Below, one piece after another: positions 46,231-57,058 of a stretch of DNA of 64,000 nt. Within the stretch, counting starts at the first letter, position 1, and each line of letters opens with the position of its first letter. The notes beneath the pieces were generated by a model. That model did not search any database. It was given only the letters and a program-made list of their open reading frames with translations, and had not been told where the DNA came from. The stretch is from Cryptomeria japonica (Eukaryota > Streptophyta > Pinopsida > Cupressales > Cupressaceae): assembly GCF_030272615.1 (NCBI RefSeq), contig NC_081409.1:473304573-473368572 (forward strand), read 5' to 3'. The position numbers and the translations under genes are program-made.

Positions 46231-47261
46231 TCTACTAAATATGGTAATGACACGTAATTGAAAGGTAGTTTCTGAATATGATAATTACATGTCATCATGT
46301 GATTGAGATAAAGAGACTTGTCAATCATCATAATCTCGATTAAATCATCCTCTACATTTCTCAACACTCATCCCACTCATAACAAAATTATGATGATTAA
46401 CAAGTCTCTTTATGAATCTCCCCAAGAGATTGACAATCCCATTCACGAGGCTTTATCTTCTATTCATTCTAATACCCTCCTTTATAGAGTATTATATTCA
46501 TTCACGAGGCTTTATTTTCTAAAGTAACCTTAATCCCTTGTTCATAAATCCTCATCAAGCCAATCCTTAATATTTGTACTCTATATTTGTACCTATATTG
46601 GCAACTATATATTTGTACTCTAGATTTTTACCTTAATACATTTCAAGCCAAATGAGGCTTCTATTGACTTTGTAATCACAATATTTTACATCCCTAGAAA
46701 TTTGGAAAAAAAGTTGGTCGGACCGGTATGCCCATCATAACGGTCCCAACTTTTTCTCCCTAAATTTAGGGATCTTAATTTGATAGTATTATAATGTTCA
46801 AATCCTGCTTTGTATGAAATTTGATCAATTCTAGGTCGACTTGTTATAAAAATTAAAGTTAGGGTTTTATATATATAACCTTTTTCTTTCTTCAATTGAG
46901 GGATCCATTCTCTGGCAATTGAATGAATAGAAGATAAATGATTATAATAAAGGAGGGTATTAGAAGGAATAGAAGATAAAGTCTCGTGAATGGGATTGTC
47001 AATCTCTTGGGGAGATTCATAAAGAGACTTGTCGATCATCATAATTTTGTTATGAGTGGGATAAGTGTTGAGAAATGTAGTGGATGATTTAATCTAGATG
47101 AAGTCATCATACCTACTAAATATGGTAATGACATGGTAATTTTGTTATGAAGGATGAGTGTTGAGAAATCTAGAGGATAATTTAATCACGATGAAGTCAT
47201 CATCACTACTAAATATGGTAATGACATTGAGAAATGGTCTTTTAGATGCTTTGGTGAGATT
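46231..47261. repeat. Inverted and tandem repeat junction
   Basis: Arms at about 46340-46483 and 46935-47085 are inverse copies (for example TTATGAATCTCCCCAAGAGA and its complement). Between them lies an LTR piece (46671-46925). The word CTACTAAATATGGTAATGACA occurs at about 46236, 47107 and 47207. The ORFs on both strands here are mirror products of the palindrome and not genes. Confidence 0.75.
46671..46925 (+). repeat. Fragment of gypsy-3-type LTR, inverted relative to gypsy-3
   Basis: TGTAATCACAATATTTTACA and the following ~255 bases are the inverse of 50795-51049, the start of the gypsy-3 LTR, down to the region after TATA. Homology stops after CAATTGAA. Preceded by GACTT, which also (inverted) flanks the gypsy-3 LTR. 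Confidence 0.75.
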
Positions 47262-48160
47262 TTAAGGATTATATCCAAGTCTAAATGAGGCTTCATGTAT
47301 GTTATTTTCTAAAGGAACCATAATCCCTTGTTCATTTACACCACAACCATTGTAATTATATTTAGTTATAGCTAAAATGTAAAAACCCAAACCATAAAGG
47401 GATGCCATATCAGAAAGAGATATCAGGGCCTCATAGGTCTCAATGTCATAATTAGATGAATTAGAAGAATATTTGGAATAATTGTTTGAATTAGAAGCAG
47501 CCACAAAATTGTTACTTAGTTGTTTAGGAAAAGTGGGTTGCTTTTTAGATTCATCCATGTCTTTATCCTTTTTAGTCTTAGGTTCTTTTGGAGGGACTTT
47601 ATATTCTCCTATAAAAGAATGTGTAAAGTCTAAAGACCCCCAATCATCACCTAAGATTATATCTTCTAGTGAACAAGTATCTTTAGGAGAAGATGGTGAT
47701 TCAGTTTGAGTGGAATAAGAATTAGGAGTAATTGAAGAAGTAAGAGTATTTGGAGAGGAATTATAAGTAGTTGAAGAATATTTAGAAGATGAATTTTGTA
47801 AAAAAGACTGTAAATTGGTATCAGGAAGGAAAGTATACATCTTATTATTGTAGATGAATTTAACCTCCCTATGCAAAGTAGAAGGAACAACTTGTATACA
47901 ATGAATCCAAGATCATCATAAAAAAAGATTGTAGGTAAGAATATCAGGCATGACATGAATACGTGTAGGTAAAATAATAGGTCTCACCTTTATAGGAAAT
48001 TTTATAGTACCTAAAGAAGACCTAGTGACATTATCAAAGCCACAAATAGAAAGAGAATCTAATCTAATAAGAGAAGTGTCCATATTTATCTTATGCAATA
48101 GATTAATGCTACAAACATTAAGTCTAGAGTCATTGTCAACAATGATTCATCTGATAGCAT
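47262..48160 (-). pseudogene. pol: gypsy-3 protease and G-patch-like region
   Basis: The protease shows ITVLINYNAIR followed by IIVDNDSRLNVCSINLL (active site DNDS where the family has DNGS/DTGA) at about 48150-48085, then a hydrophobic block LPTRIHVMPDILTYNLFL and REVKFIYNNKMYTFLP. After a Ser/Asn/Lys-rich linker comes MASLYGLGFYILAITKYNYN, then GVNEQGIM and FRLGYNP. This fits a decayed G-patch (GxGLGxxxQG...GLGY) as found before RT in many plant Ty3/gypsy elements. Stops are frequent. Confidence 0.6.
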
Positions 48161-49480
48161 TATAATTAATAAGGACAGTGATCATAGGATGATCGTATTA
48201 GAGTTGAACCTTGTGAGAATGTAACTCATTTGTGTGTACACAATGTGAGGTTTAGGTGATTTTATAGGATCAATCAAAGAAGCCACATTATTAGGCATCA
48301 CTACAAGTGGGACATCTAAGTTCTTTAAAGAATCTTGTAACATTCCATGAGGTGTGGATGAAATTTGCATTAAATCCTAGAGGGATATCATGGTGGGACT
48401 AGCTTTAAGTTGTTTGGTAAGATCATACTCTTTACCAACATGTTGTGATATTTGAGGTTGGTGGAAGTATTGGTTCCGAAGTACAAAGTGAAGAAGGAAT
48501 AAGTGGAGGAGGATTAGGTTTCCTATTGTTCCTTGTATTATATGTGTGGGCAACTTAATTGTAACTCTCAAGTGTTTTGTTTGGCATACTCATAAGGACT
48601 CTCATTGGGATAACCCCATTGCACAGTAATAACTGGTTTGTTAAGAGTGAAAAAGGCATCATTACGATAACCACCTTGAACCACAAAAAGAGGCTTGTTG
48701 AGAGGTTGATAATTTGGAGGACTATCACTTTGAACTGTGAGGAGGGGTTTATTAGGCACATCATAACCATTCAATTGTATTATATTGATCAAAGGAATTC
48801 GGGGAACATTTGAGAAAGGTCTAGTAGTGTTAAAATCATAAAGTGATTCATAAAGAGGATTACCAACCTTAAACAATTCTTCATGAATATGATTTTCTTT
48901 GGATTGAATGAAAGGGACATCCTCATAGAGGGGATTGTTAATGATATCAAACCCTTGTAATCTAAGATTATTCTCTTTTTTTGAAGTATCCTTATAAGGG
49001 GTGTTTATTTTAGGAGAAGGATCAACATCATTTGTATGATGGGGATTATTGAAAGAGGTGTTTATAGTTTATTATTGAAGAAAAATATTATCATGGATAG
49101 GATCAATTTTGGGAGAGTGATTACCACTAGTCATTAATGCTTCATTCCTAGAAGGAAGGATATTGAAAGAAGGTGTATTATCACTTGGAAAGGTATTCAT
49201 CACATCCTCCTCTATCTCCAAAGGATCAACTTGGGGGAGATACTCTCTAGGAGAAGGGTCAAAATTTCTCTTCAAAGCTTCATCCTTGGGAGGGAAATCT
49301 TTGAAAGAAATATTAACAATCACTTCTTGAACTAGGGTATCCTCATGGGTAAGGCCAATTTTGGGAGAGAAAATAACACTATTTATTAATTCTTCAAATC
49401 ATCCTCTTGCCTCAAAATTTCCTTAGTATGATCTTTAGGAGAGGGGTGAATGTCCATAAGAAGGTCTAAGAAACTATCAT
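48161..49480 (-). pseudogene. gypsy-3 linker region with NKP repeats
   Basis: Acidic and Pro-rich reading with stops: DFPPKDEALKRNFDPSPRE at about 49300, then a stretch with three units NKPLLTVQ, NKPLFVVQGGY and NKPVITVQWGY at about 48755-48600, and LKNLDVPLVVMPNN at about 48320. No zinc knuckle or Gag core found. Confidence 0.5.
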
Positions 49481-49693
49481 GATGCAAATAAATAATGCTA
49501 GGAAAGAAGAAAAAATGGATTTCTAGGCATTGAAGATATTATGTGTCTAACTAAAGACAAGAATATGAACTAAACAATACAATTAATGAAATTTCATAAG
49601 CTATATGTCAAAGAAATGATTAAAAAATGAATTCTTAAGTGCATACAAATCAGATCTAAATATGGAAATGAGAATTAATGCAAGTATAAGAAT

Positions 49694-49709
49694 GTTGAGT
49701 TCACCAAAA
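49694..49709 (-). other. gypsy-3 primer binding site
   Basis: The minus strand reads TTTTGGTGAACTCAAC right after the LTR end. It matches the first 11 bases of the gypsy-2 primer site. Confidence 0.6.
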
Positions 49710-51049
49710 TGTGATGATGAAAAATGGGATCAGGTAGATTAGGACCCTATCCCACTCTCATTCATACATTGGAATATGAAAGAGCCTAAGGAAGTGATTC
49801 AATTTGAATTCCTCTTGTGAAAGCGAGTCAAGGAATATTTCTAGGGTTTATATTCCTTTGCTGATATGAAAGGGAAATGAGTCAAATGTAAAGTGATAAC
49901 AAACTAACCTAATGAAATGTATGAAAACAACTAAGATAACTACACTAATAGATTAATAAGATGAATGAAACTAAAACACAGAGTACAAATATGAGATGAG
50001 AATTTTGATGTGCACTTGATACTAAAATTTGAGCCTGATTGAGTTGGACCAAGGTGCTGGGCACTCTAGTACTTGTCACTACACTAAGCAAAAAATTGGA
50101 AATATGCAAATTGAAGTGCTTTGGACCTAAACTACCAAAACTTGCAACTGAATGAGGAGGACTAGGACATTAGGTGCTTTGGTCCTAAGACTAGGGTGTT
50201 GGGTGCTCTGGTCCCAGAGGTTTGGGTCCAAATTCTAGATCTGGATCTAGATCTATGCTTGTTATTTGAGACATCTCAAAAATCCACAGCTCCCACGAAA
50301 ACTTGTACCAGCACCCGTGATCTGAAAAATGGTGTGTAGGTGGATATATAGAGTTTTGCCTTAGTAAAACCCCTTGTTTTGGTGATTTCCACCTCCAAAA
50401 ATATCCAATAAAGTATTAATTAAAAGTCTGTGTGCCCTAGAATCTCATGTGTTTGTAAGATTCCTATAAGCTAAAAATGCAAACTAGATTTCTACTCTAT
50501 GTTGGGAGTAAAAACCCTAAATTAACATAATGTAAATTCTTCAAATCACAAATGCAATATAGATCTAAAGCAATAATATAAATCTAAAAATGAATGATAT
50601 GAAACTCACATAGAGATATGAAATAACATGAAACCATACCAAACCCTAAGGAAGAGGTACAACCAATGAATAGTTAGTGATCTAATTATTATTCTTTTAT
50701 ATTTCCTAAGCCTCCATTGATGAAGAATTGATGAATGATGAATTTTCTAATTTTAGACTCCACATAAAACCTACACATTCACTTCATAAGAGGTCTCCTT
50801 CAATTGCAAGAGAATGAATCCCTCAATTGAGGAAATAAATGCTTATATATATAAAACCCTAACTTTAATTTTTATAATAGGCTGACCTAGAATTGATCAA
50901 ATTTCATACAAAGTAGGATTTTAACATTATTATACTATCAAATTAAGATCCCTAAATTTAGGGAGAAAAAGTTGGGACCGTTATGATGGGCATACTGGTC
51001 TGACCAACTCTTTCCCAAATTTCTAGGGATGTAAAATATTGTGATTACA
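49710..51049 (-). repeat. 5' LTR of gypsy-3
   Basis: 1,340 bp between TGTGATGATG at 49710 and GATTACA at 51049. Minus-strand TATA (TATATATAAG) at about 50841-50855. A long imperfect palindrome lies at about 50949-51033. The outer end is supported by the inverted second copy at 46671. Confidence 0.75.
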
Positions 51050-51949
51050 AAGTCAAATATAGCTCAGTGGGTCAATCCAAGGTTTTTAGATGTGTGAAAA
51101 TGTGCTTTTAAGATCAAAATTAGGACTTTATTATGGTTAATTAAAATGAAATAAAAAGGGGCACACCACTCTTCCCACATTGTGGTGCAGCCATGGTCCA
51201 GTGGGTCCTCAAAGAGAACTAACCAAATCATGTAGCAAGAGTAACACAATGAAAGAAACAACAAAACATAGATAAAATGCAAAATCAGATATCCACATCA
51301 TCATATTATCAACGTAGAACATCCGGTAATTAATTAGTTACATGCAGGTAGACATGCTAGATTACAATCAAAGAGGCAACCAGATTACAATTCCAGAGAC
51401 TAGATGCCTTCATCTAAGAACTACCTTCTAAGAATCACATCCAACAAATATATATACCCTTCAGAACACATCTCGGTCGGCCACAAAATATTACATTTAC
51501 CAAGACAAGAAAATAAATCGTGCAAATAGGTTGACCCTAAGAATGAAAGGTAAATACTTTGAAGAACAACCAAGGAGTGGAGATCAAAAAGAAAGTTGAC
51601 CAAGGACTCAAGAACATCGAGAAAGGCACCAAATAGATCCGCAAGCCAATAAATTGCTTTGAATGAGAAGGAATCACCAAAATAGACAATAAGCTCAAAA
51701 CTACTCCAAAACCAGGAAATAGTAGCTCCAGAAGGATAACTCTCCGAAGAAGAATCCAAATGAACTGAGAATTTGGAATAATACTCAAGGACAAGCCTAG
51801 AAACCAAAAATCTAATCTACAATGAAAAAGTTCCATCTACTAGAAAACACTGAAGGAAAACACAGAAAAAACTGCTATCGAAACTGAACAAGAATAGGAA
51901 GGAAATATTTTTTGTTGATGCGAGATTGCTCATAGACCGGGGATGCTCC
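51050..51949. other. Non-coding stretch between gypsy-3 and ORF D
   Basis: No supported gene. The overlapping ORFs at 51421-51836 have no recognisable domains and hydrophobic, low-complexity composition. They may be the continuation of the ORF D locus in a decayed state. Confidence 0.35.
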
Positions 51950-52376
51950 TACTTCACATCTCCTTTTCACATGCTGACCTTGCCTCCTAAAATTCTTTCT
52001 TGGCCTAGGCTCTGCTCCTATTTATCTATGCAACGGGGGTGGGAATCCTGAGAAGTTCTTTCAAACCTCTAAGTGTTAAATCTACATACACCCTATTATT
52101 ATAAATGACCTAATTTTTAATTGCATTGTAATGTTGAATGCACTACTTGACCAAGTCATGGGCATCTATAGCCACGGGAAACCTCATGGCATGTATCAAG
52201 CCACTCAACTCCATATTCCTCATCTCATCTCTAGCAACTGGCTCCCTCATCCTGTCGATGATGTTTGTGAGGTTGCAATCTCCCAGATGGGTGACTAGGT
52301 AAAACCTAGTATTGGGTATTACTTGAGGAAATTTCAATTCAAACTCCCTTTTCAATTCTACTTTTTGGGTACCCAT
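51950..52376 (-). pseudogene. ORF D: N-terminal fragment of an ORF A/C-like protein
   Basis: From ATG at 52376: MGTQKVELKREFELKFPQVI, FYLVTHLGDCNLTNIIDRM, GLIHAMRFPVAIDAHDLVK, then two TAG codons, HYNAIKN and RVYVDLTLRGLKELLRIP. The last block has the same pattern as family B ORF2 RPYKITKESIKEITSLP. The sequence then degenerates. It may represent the N-terminal region missing from ORF A. Function unknown. Confidence 0.5.
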
Positions 52377-53580
52377 TACTTTTTTTTTCCTTCTTCCTAT
52401 TTACATTTTTTAAGTTACTCATATGTGAGCCATGCCCTAAAAGTTTAAGTTACTTAATTTCTATTTGGCTTCTTTTCACCTTACCCAATCATGATTATTA
52501 ATTACTTATGTAAATTTATTGAGATAAGTTTAAGCACTTAACTGCTTCACTGTGAGAGTCACTGGAAGAGTTTGAATATACTACTCATTGAGATGTCTTG
52601 TTCTTGCTCATCTATCCACCTATGTATTATATGCAACTTAAAACATTCTAAATTGTATCGTTATACAATTTATACCATTAGTTTTATTTATTATCTAATG
52701 ATCCAACAAATCTTATGCTTAATCCGACATACCATGAGTTAATGACCTAGAAAACTTGGGGGAATTTCAAAAAAAAAAAACTATATCTAATGGCTACTAT
52801 GGCATATTTGTGCTTTCTAGGTTAGAGTATCGATTTTTGGAGGATGCTTACACGTGTTTCTAATTCAAAAAGTGCATGTGGGGCCTTCTATTAAACTTAA
52901 TTAGAAATAGCAATGCTCTCTACAATGTTACTAACACCATATGGTTCACTCTGTCATCTATCTCCGATGTCACACTTTATTCATTCCCCATCTTCATAGT
53001 TATTGATTAATTACAATCTTACAAGGAAGCTTTACCTCTTCTATATCAGGACTCGGACAAGATTCAACTTTGTTATCAAAGCTTCTTTTGTGATTAGCTC
53101 CTCACAACCTTTTTCCCTCCCGCATTCTCCTTCCTCTTGGTTCTATTCATTTGATCATGCAGAGCTTCAAGCAGCAAGGAGATTCTAAATTTTGTCATTT
53201 TCACATCCCTTCAATTCTTATCTCTTCGTCCTGCATCACCTTAGGAACTTGATATTCTCTGACATCCTTTTGCAGGTAAAGAAGGCTATTGGGATAATTG
53301 ATCTTTCTTTTCTTCCAACTCTTTCCAAAGTGACTTCTTGTCCCATTGTTGTCTTTCCTCATCTCTTAGGATTAAAAGACTCGCTTACCATAAATTTTTT
53401 GGTGGGTCCCCATTTTATAGATTAAATGGGGCATATTGTATTCACACACAAAAATTACATCATCCCTTTCTCAATTACATCAACATCCATATGAAGATAC
53501 ATAACATAAGGGTACATAATCTCTTTTACAAGTACAAAGCATCATGATAAAATGTTTCTTTTTCCAAGTACATAAAAATT
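52377..53580. other. Non-coding stretch
   Basis: No ORF with recognisable sequence. Poly-A run at 52769-52780. Nothing else noted. Confidence 0.4.
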
Positions 53581-55739
53581 GACTCCAAAGAATATTCACA
53601 TGAGGAAGAATTCAAGAATCCAATCCACGTATTCTAACATCCAAGAAGAGGAATATCCCAATGGAAGAAGGCATCAAACCACCTGACCATGTGGAACCAA
53701 TAGGAACCACCCCACATTCTCGAAGATGACATAAGGTTCCAACTCACACTCAAGACCTAATCTGACACCTAACAACCATAGGATACAACATGACACCACA
53801 AGACTCCAACGTAAGAGTACAACATCAAAATACATTTCATGGCTAAATCAAAGAAATCAACCTCCAGAGGCACAATCGATAAATAAAGGCATATGGATAA
53901 TGGACACATGTAGGGAAAGAGTGTCATCACATGCTATTCTCATAAAAGAAGGGGCCAAGCCTCACCCTGATAGACATGGGGAACCATCTCAACATTGGAA
54001 CCATTCAAGGGATATTGGTTTACCGCTCCAATGGTCTTCCTAAGATCATCCTGAGTGTGACTTATAGGGCTATGAGGTGGGGCTAAAAAACCAATTATTA
54101 TCTTGTTAAGTGAATTCCTAAATACCCAAACCCACTAATCAATTATTAAGGTTATCACTTTCAATTACAAGAAAACTCTTAATGTGATTCCATCAAGTCT
54201 AGACCCCCTCCTAGAGGCCTAATTCTCAAGACCCTGGTCCACACATGCAAGATCCCACTCTCCCTACCATGAACCAAAACCATAGGGTAGTACATAATAA
54301 GTACATCACAATAACGACATGAAACTCATCAAGGAAAGCATCCAAAATTCATTACAAATCTGATACAACTGAATCATAAAGGATAGCTATAAATATACAA
54401 ACAAGTGCCATATAACAAGAATCATTTCATAAGCTCAAAGCATCATATGCAACAATAAAGAGAGCCTCAAGAGTGATACAAAAACATAAATAGGGCAAGA
54501 ATATGGGTCCAATGATACCACATAGTCCTCAAAAATGAGGCACAACACAACCTCTCACTGGAGTTGCATATACTCATCCTCAACAGAAAGGGATGCATAC
54601 ATCTGGCTAGAGTAAGATTCCATAGATCAACAAACAAGTGCAAAAATACTTGATGGAGCTTGAATAGGATTCAAATGCATAAAAAAGGAATAGCATAGTG
54701 CCCAAAATCATCAGAAATGACAGTACAGAGCCTCTGGAATCCAAAATCATCAATAAAAGTCAACCGGAAAATTAAAACCCTAACCAAAAATGTGCTGATA
54801 CTATTTTGGAAATTTTTTCCTACTCTAGTGCTATTGACTCCTAGGTGGTGCTATTGCACTCTATTTTAGTGCTTTTTTACCTTGGTTGCAACTTTTGAAA
54901 AATGAGAAAAAGAAGCAATCAATCTTTTCCCAGATTTGGGCAGGGGCTCAATCAGGGTTTGAAACCGACCCATAACACATAAAAAATCAACATAAAAGTA
55001 GAATAGGGAATACACAAGCCCAATAAGGTCATATATCCAATAATTTGACTTCAACTAGAGAATACTTGTACAAGAAAGTGTCGCAGAGATGATCATATCA
55101 AACCAAAACACAACAAAAGACCACCAGACAATAAGAGGTGCTGAAATAGGATTCACAAGGGAAATATAAGCCTCCACAACTCAAAAGCCATCACATGGAA
55201 CATTCACAGGAAGAACATAGCCATAAAATTAGCATATCAAAATACCCATTTCCTTCACTGCACAAAATCAGAATTCCAGATTCAAATGCAATCTTTTCTA
55301 ATTTATTTCTTTTCAATAAAACCAATAATAAATAATATCTTTTCAATCAAACCAATAATAAATAACTGAAATCACTCCCAAAAATTTTCCAAAAAATATC
55401 TTTTAGAAGTCACGAAGAAAACAACTCTTTTCAAAGATCAAAATGCAAGAATGGAAAAAGATCTCCAACCTGGAAGTAGAGTGATGGTAATGCAATCGTA
55501 GAAGAGAAAAAATCCAAACCAACAAGCCTTCCAAAATCCAATCCAACCAAGCGATTCATTCTCACTCCAAGAAATTCAAAAATCCAAAAGTCGCAGAAAG
55601 ATATCCGGAAGCATACACTAGAAAAATGCTCACCAAGACAATAAATAAGATCTCATTCAAAACTATAGAAGAATATCCACCAATCAAAATATTCCAATAA
55701 AATATATTCTATACCAACCCCCCTTCCAAAAATCAAGGT

Positions 55740-56312
55740 AAGAAAATAAAAAAATATTATTTACTTACCCTCAAATCTCAACCAATAAAATAATAGGCTA
55801 GGTATACACATAATATTTAATTACTCAATTAGTAACAAGAGAATGTAATAATAATATAATAAACAATAATAATAAAATAAATCAAAGGTATTATAAATAA
55901 ATCTTCCAATTAAATACAAACCACAAATAATATAAATAAATAAACAAACAATTAAATAATAATATCCTCACAATCACAATTCCCAAGAGGGCCAATCATA
56001 ATAAGGGGTAGGTACATAAATAATAACAAATAAACAATAAATAAGATTAAAAAATTAACAAAGATAAATAAATAAACAAACAATAAATTTGATAAATAAA
56101 TAATAAACAAATAAGCAAAATGGATAATCTATAAGTAAATATATGGACAAGCATAAATGCTTCAACCAGTAATTAAATAATAAATAAACAAATAAATAAA
56201 TGCACATATAGGCATAAATACTCAAGCAATAATTAATTAATAATAAATAAATAATTAATAATTCAATAAATCAAAAGCTCATATAATAAATCTCTAATAA
56301 TAATAATTCACA
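55740..56312. repeat. AT-rich low-complexity tract
   Basis: Dense AATA, AAAC and TAAATAAA words (for example ATAAATAAATAAACAAAC) over about 570 bp. No coding capacity. Confidence 0.8.
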
Positions 56313-56334
56313 CATTAATATATATATATATATA
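56313..56334. repeat. TA microsatellite
   Basis: (TA)n of about 9-10 units joining the low-complexity tract to a GC-rich block. Confidence 0.85.
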
Positions 56335-56335
56335 A

Positions 56336-56530
56336 GACTGCAGGAATCGGGTATAGAACCCCCTATAAACCGCAGTGTGCCGGGTGAACTTTTTAACGTG
56401 ACCAGTGACGCTGGCGCGACACGTCCTCTGGTACCACGTGGGCTTGGGGGAGACTAGACCTCGTGACCTCATTCTCCACTATTGAAAGCTCTCGCCAATA
56501 GAGATAGCCCCTAGTCCTAATAACAAATAT
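56336..56530. promoter_or_regulatory. GC-rich block with G-box
   Basis: Sharp rise in GC within AT-rich DNA. Contains CCACGTGG at about 56444 (plant G-box), CGACACGTC and, on the minus strand, TTTATAGGGGG. Could be the U3 promoter of element-6. No transcript evidence. Confidence 0.3.
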
Positions 56531-56943
56531 TAATGCTATCCATTAATATAATTTAATACTAAATAAACTATATAAACTGATTAATTATTAATTAATAAAT
56601 AATAATGAATTCATAAGGCAACCTGACATAATGTTGAACAACATACCACATGACGCAGACCAACGATTCAAGCCAAGACACTAATTGACAAGGGTATCAA
56701 ATTAAGCCTAAAGTATGAGAGGGAAACCCATGCCATCTCCAACAACTTGCCATTGGGATAAGACATGCTCAGACCTGTTAGACCATGTGGAGTCGATGTC
56801 TGGTACCTGCAATCCTGCATCCACCACTAAAACATAATACAACATATGTACAATACATATACATCATAAATGATCAGGCAAGTGATAGAGAATCACAATG
56901 CCATATCTTGCTCGCAATGAGTGGTATGACATCGTCCCTATCA

Positions 56944-57058
56944 TGAAGACACTAAAAGATAGTCACAATCATCAACTCAATCATCATCATAATTATGGAA
57001 TAGGGTTAGCATAATGAAGATAACATCACAACCTCATAACCAATATAATCTATTGTAA
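56944..57058. other. Short flank between element-6 and gypsy-4
   Basis: 115 bp of simple AT-rich sequence with TCATCATCA words. No feature. Confidence 0.35.

Larger units (their letters stand above)
47262..51049 (-). mobile_element. gypsy-3: 5' part of a Ty3-like element
   Basis: On the minus strand: 5' LTR (51049-49710), primer site, an unusual linker without a recognisable Gag core, a protease domain and a G-patch-like segment, ending at the repeat junction near 47262. No RT. It shares primer type and LTR features with gypsy-2 but is a separate family. Confidence 0.75.
53581..56943 (-). mobile_element. Probable LTR or leader of an unclassified element (element-6)
   Basis: Non-coding on both strands. 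The minus strand may start at 56943 with TGATAGGGACGATGTCATAC. The motif GTGGATGCAGGATTGCAGGT lies 120-140 bases in (56827-56802); a near copy is at 60077-60098 in the element that begins at 59825, on the other strand. Further in come a GC-rich block, a TA microsatellite, 0.6 kb of AAT/AAAC low-complexity DNA and long unassigned sequence. The end points are not supported by a second LTR. Confidence 0.35.

Noticed and set aside
46318-47042. Similar ORFs on opposite strands at 46318-46527 and 46686-47042
   Set aside because: Mirror images of one palindrome; no domain and no third copy.
51058-51072. TAGCTCAGTGGGT, resembling a tRNA A box
   Set aside because: No B box or cloverleaf can be formed downstream; a chance match.
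51421-51836. ORFs of 99 and 128 codons, minus strand
   Set aside because: Hydrophobic Ser/Leu/Phe-rich translations in two overlapping frames; no similarity to any other frame in the window.
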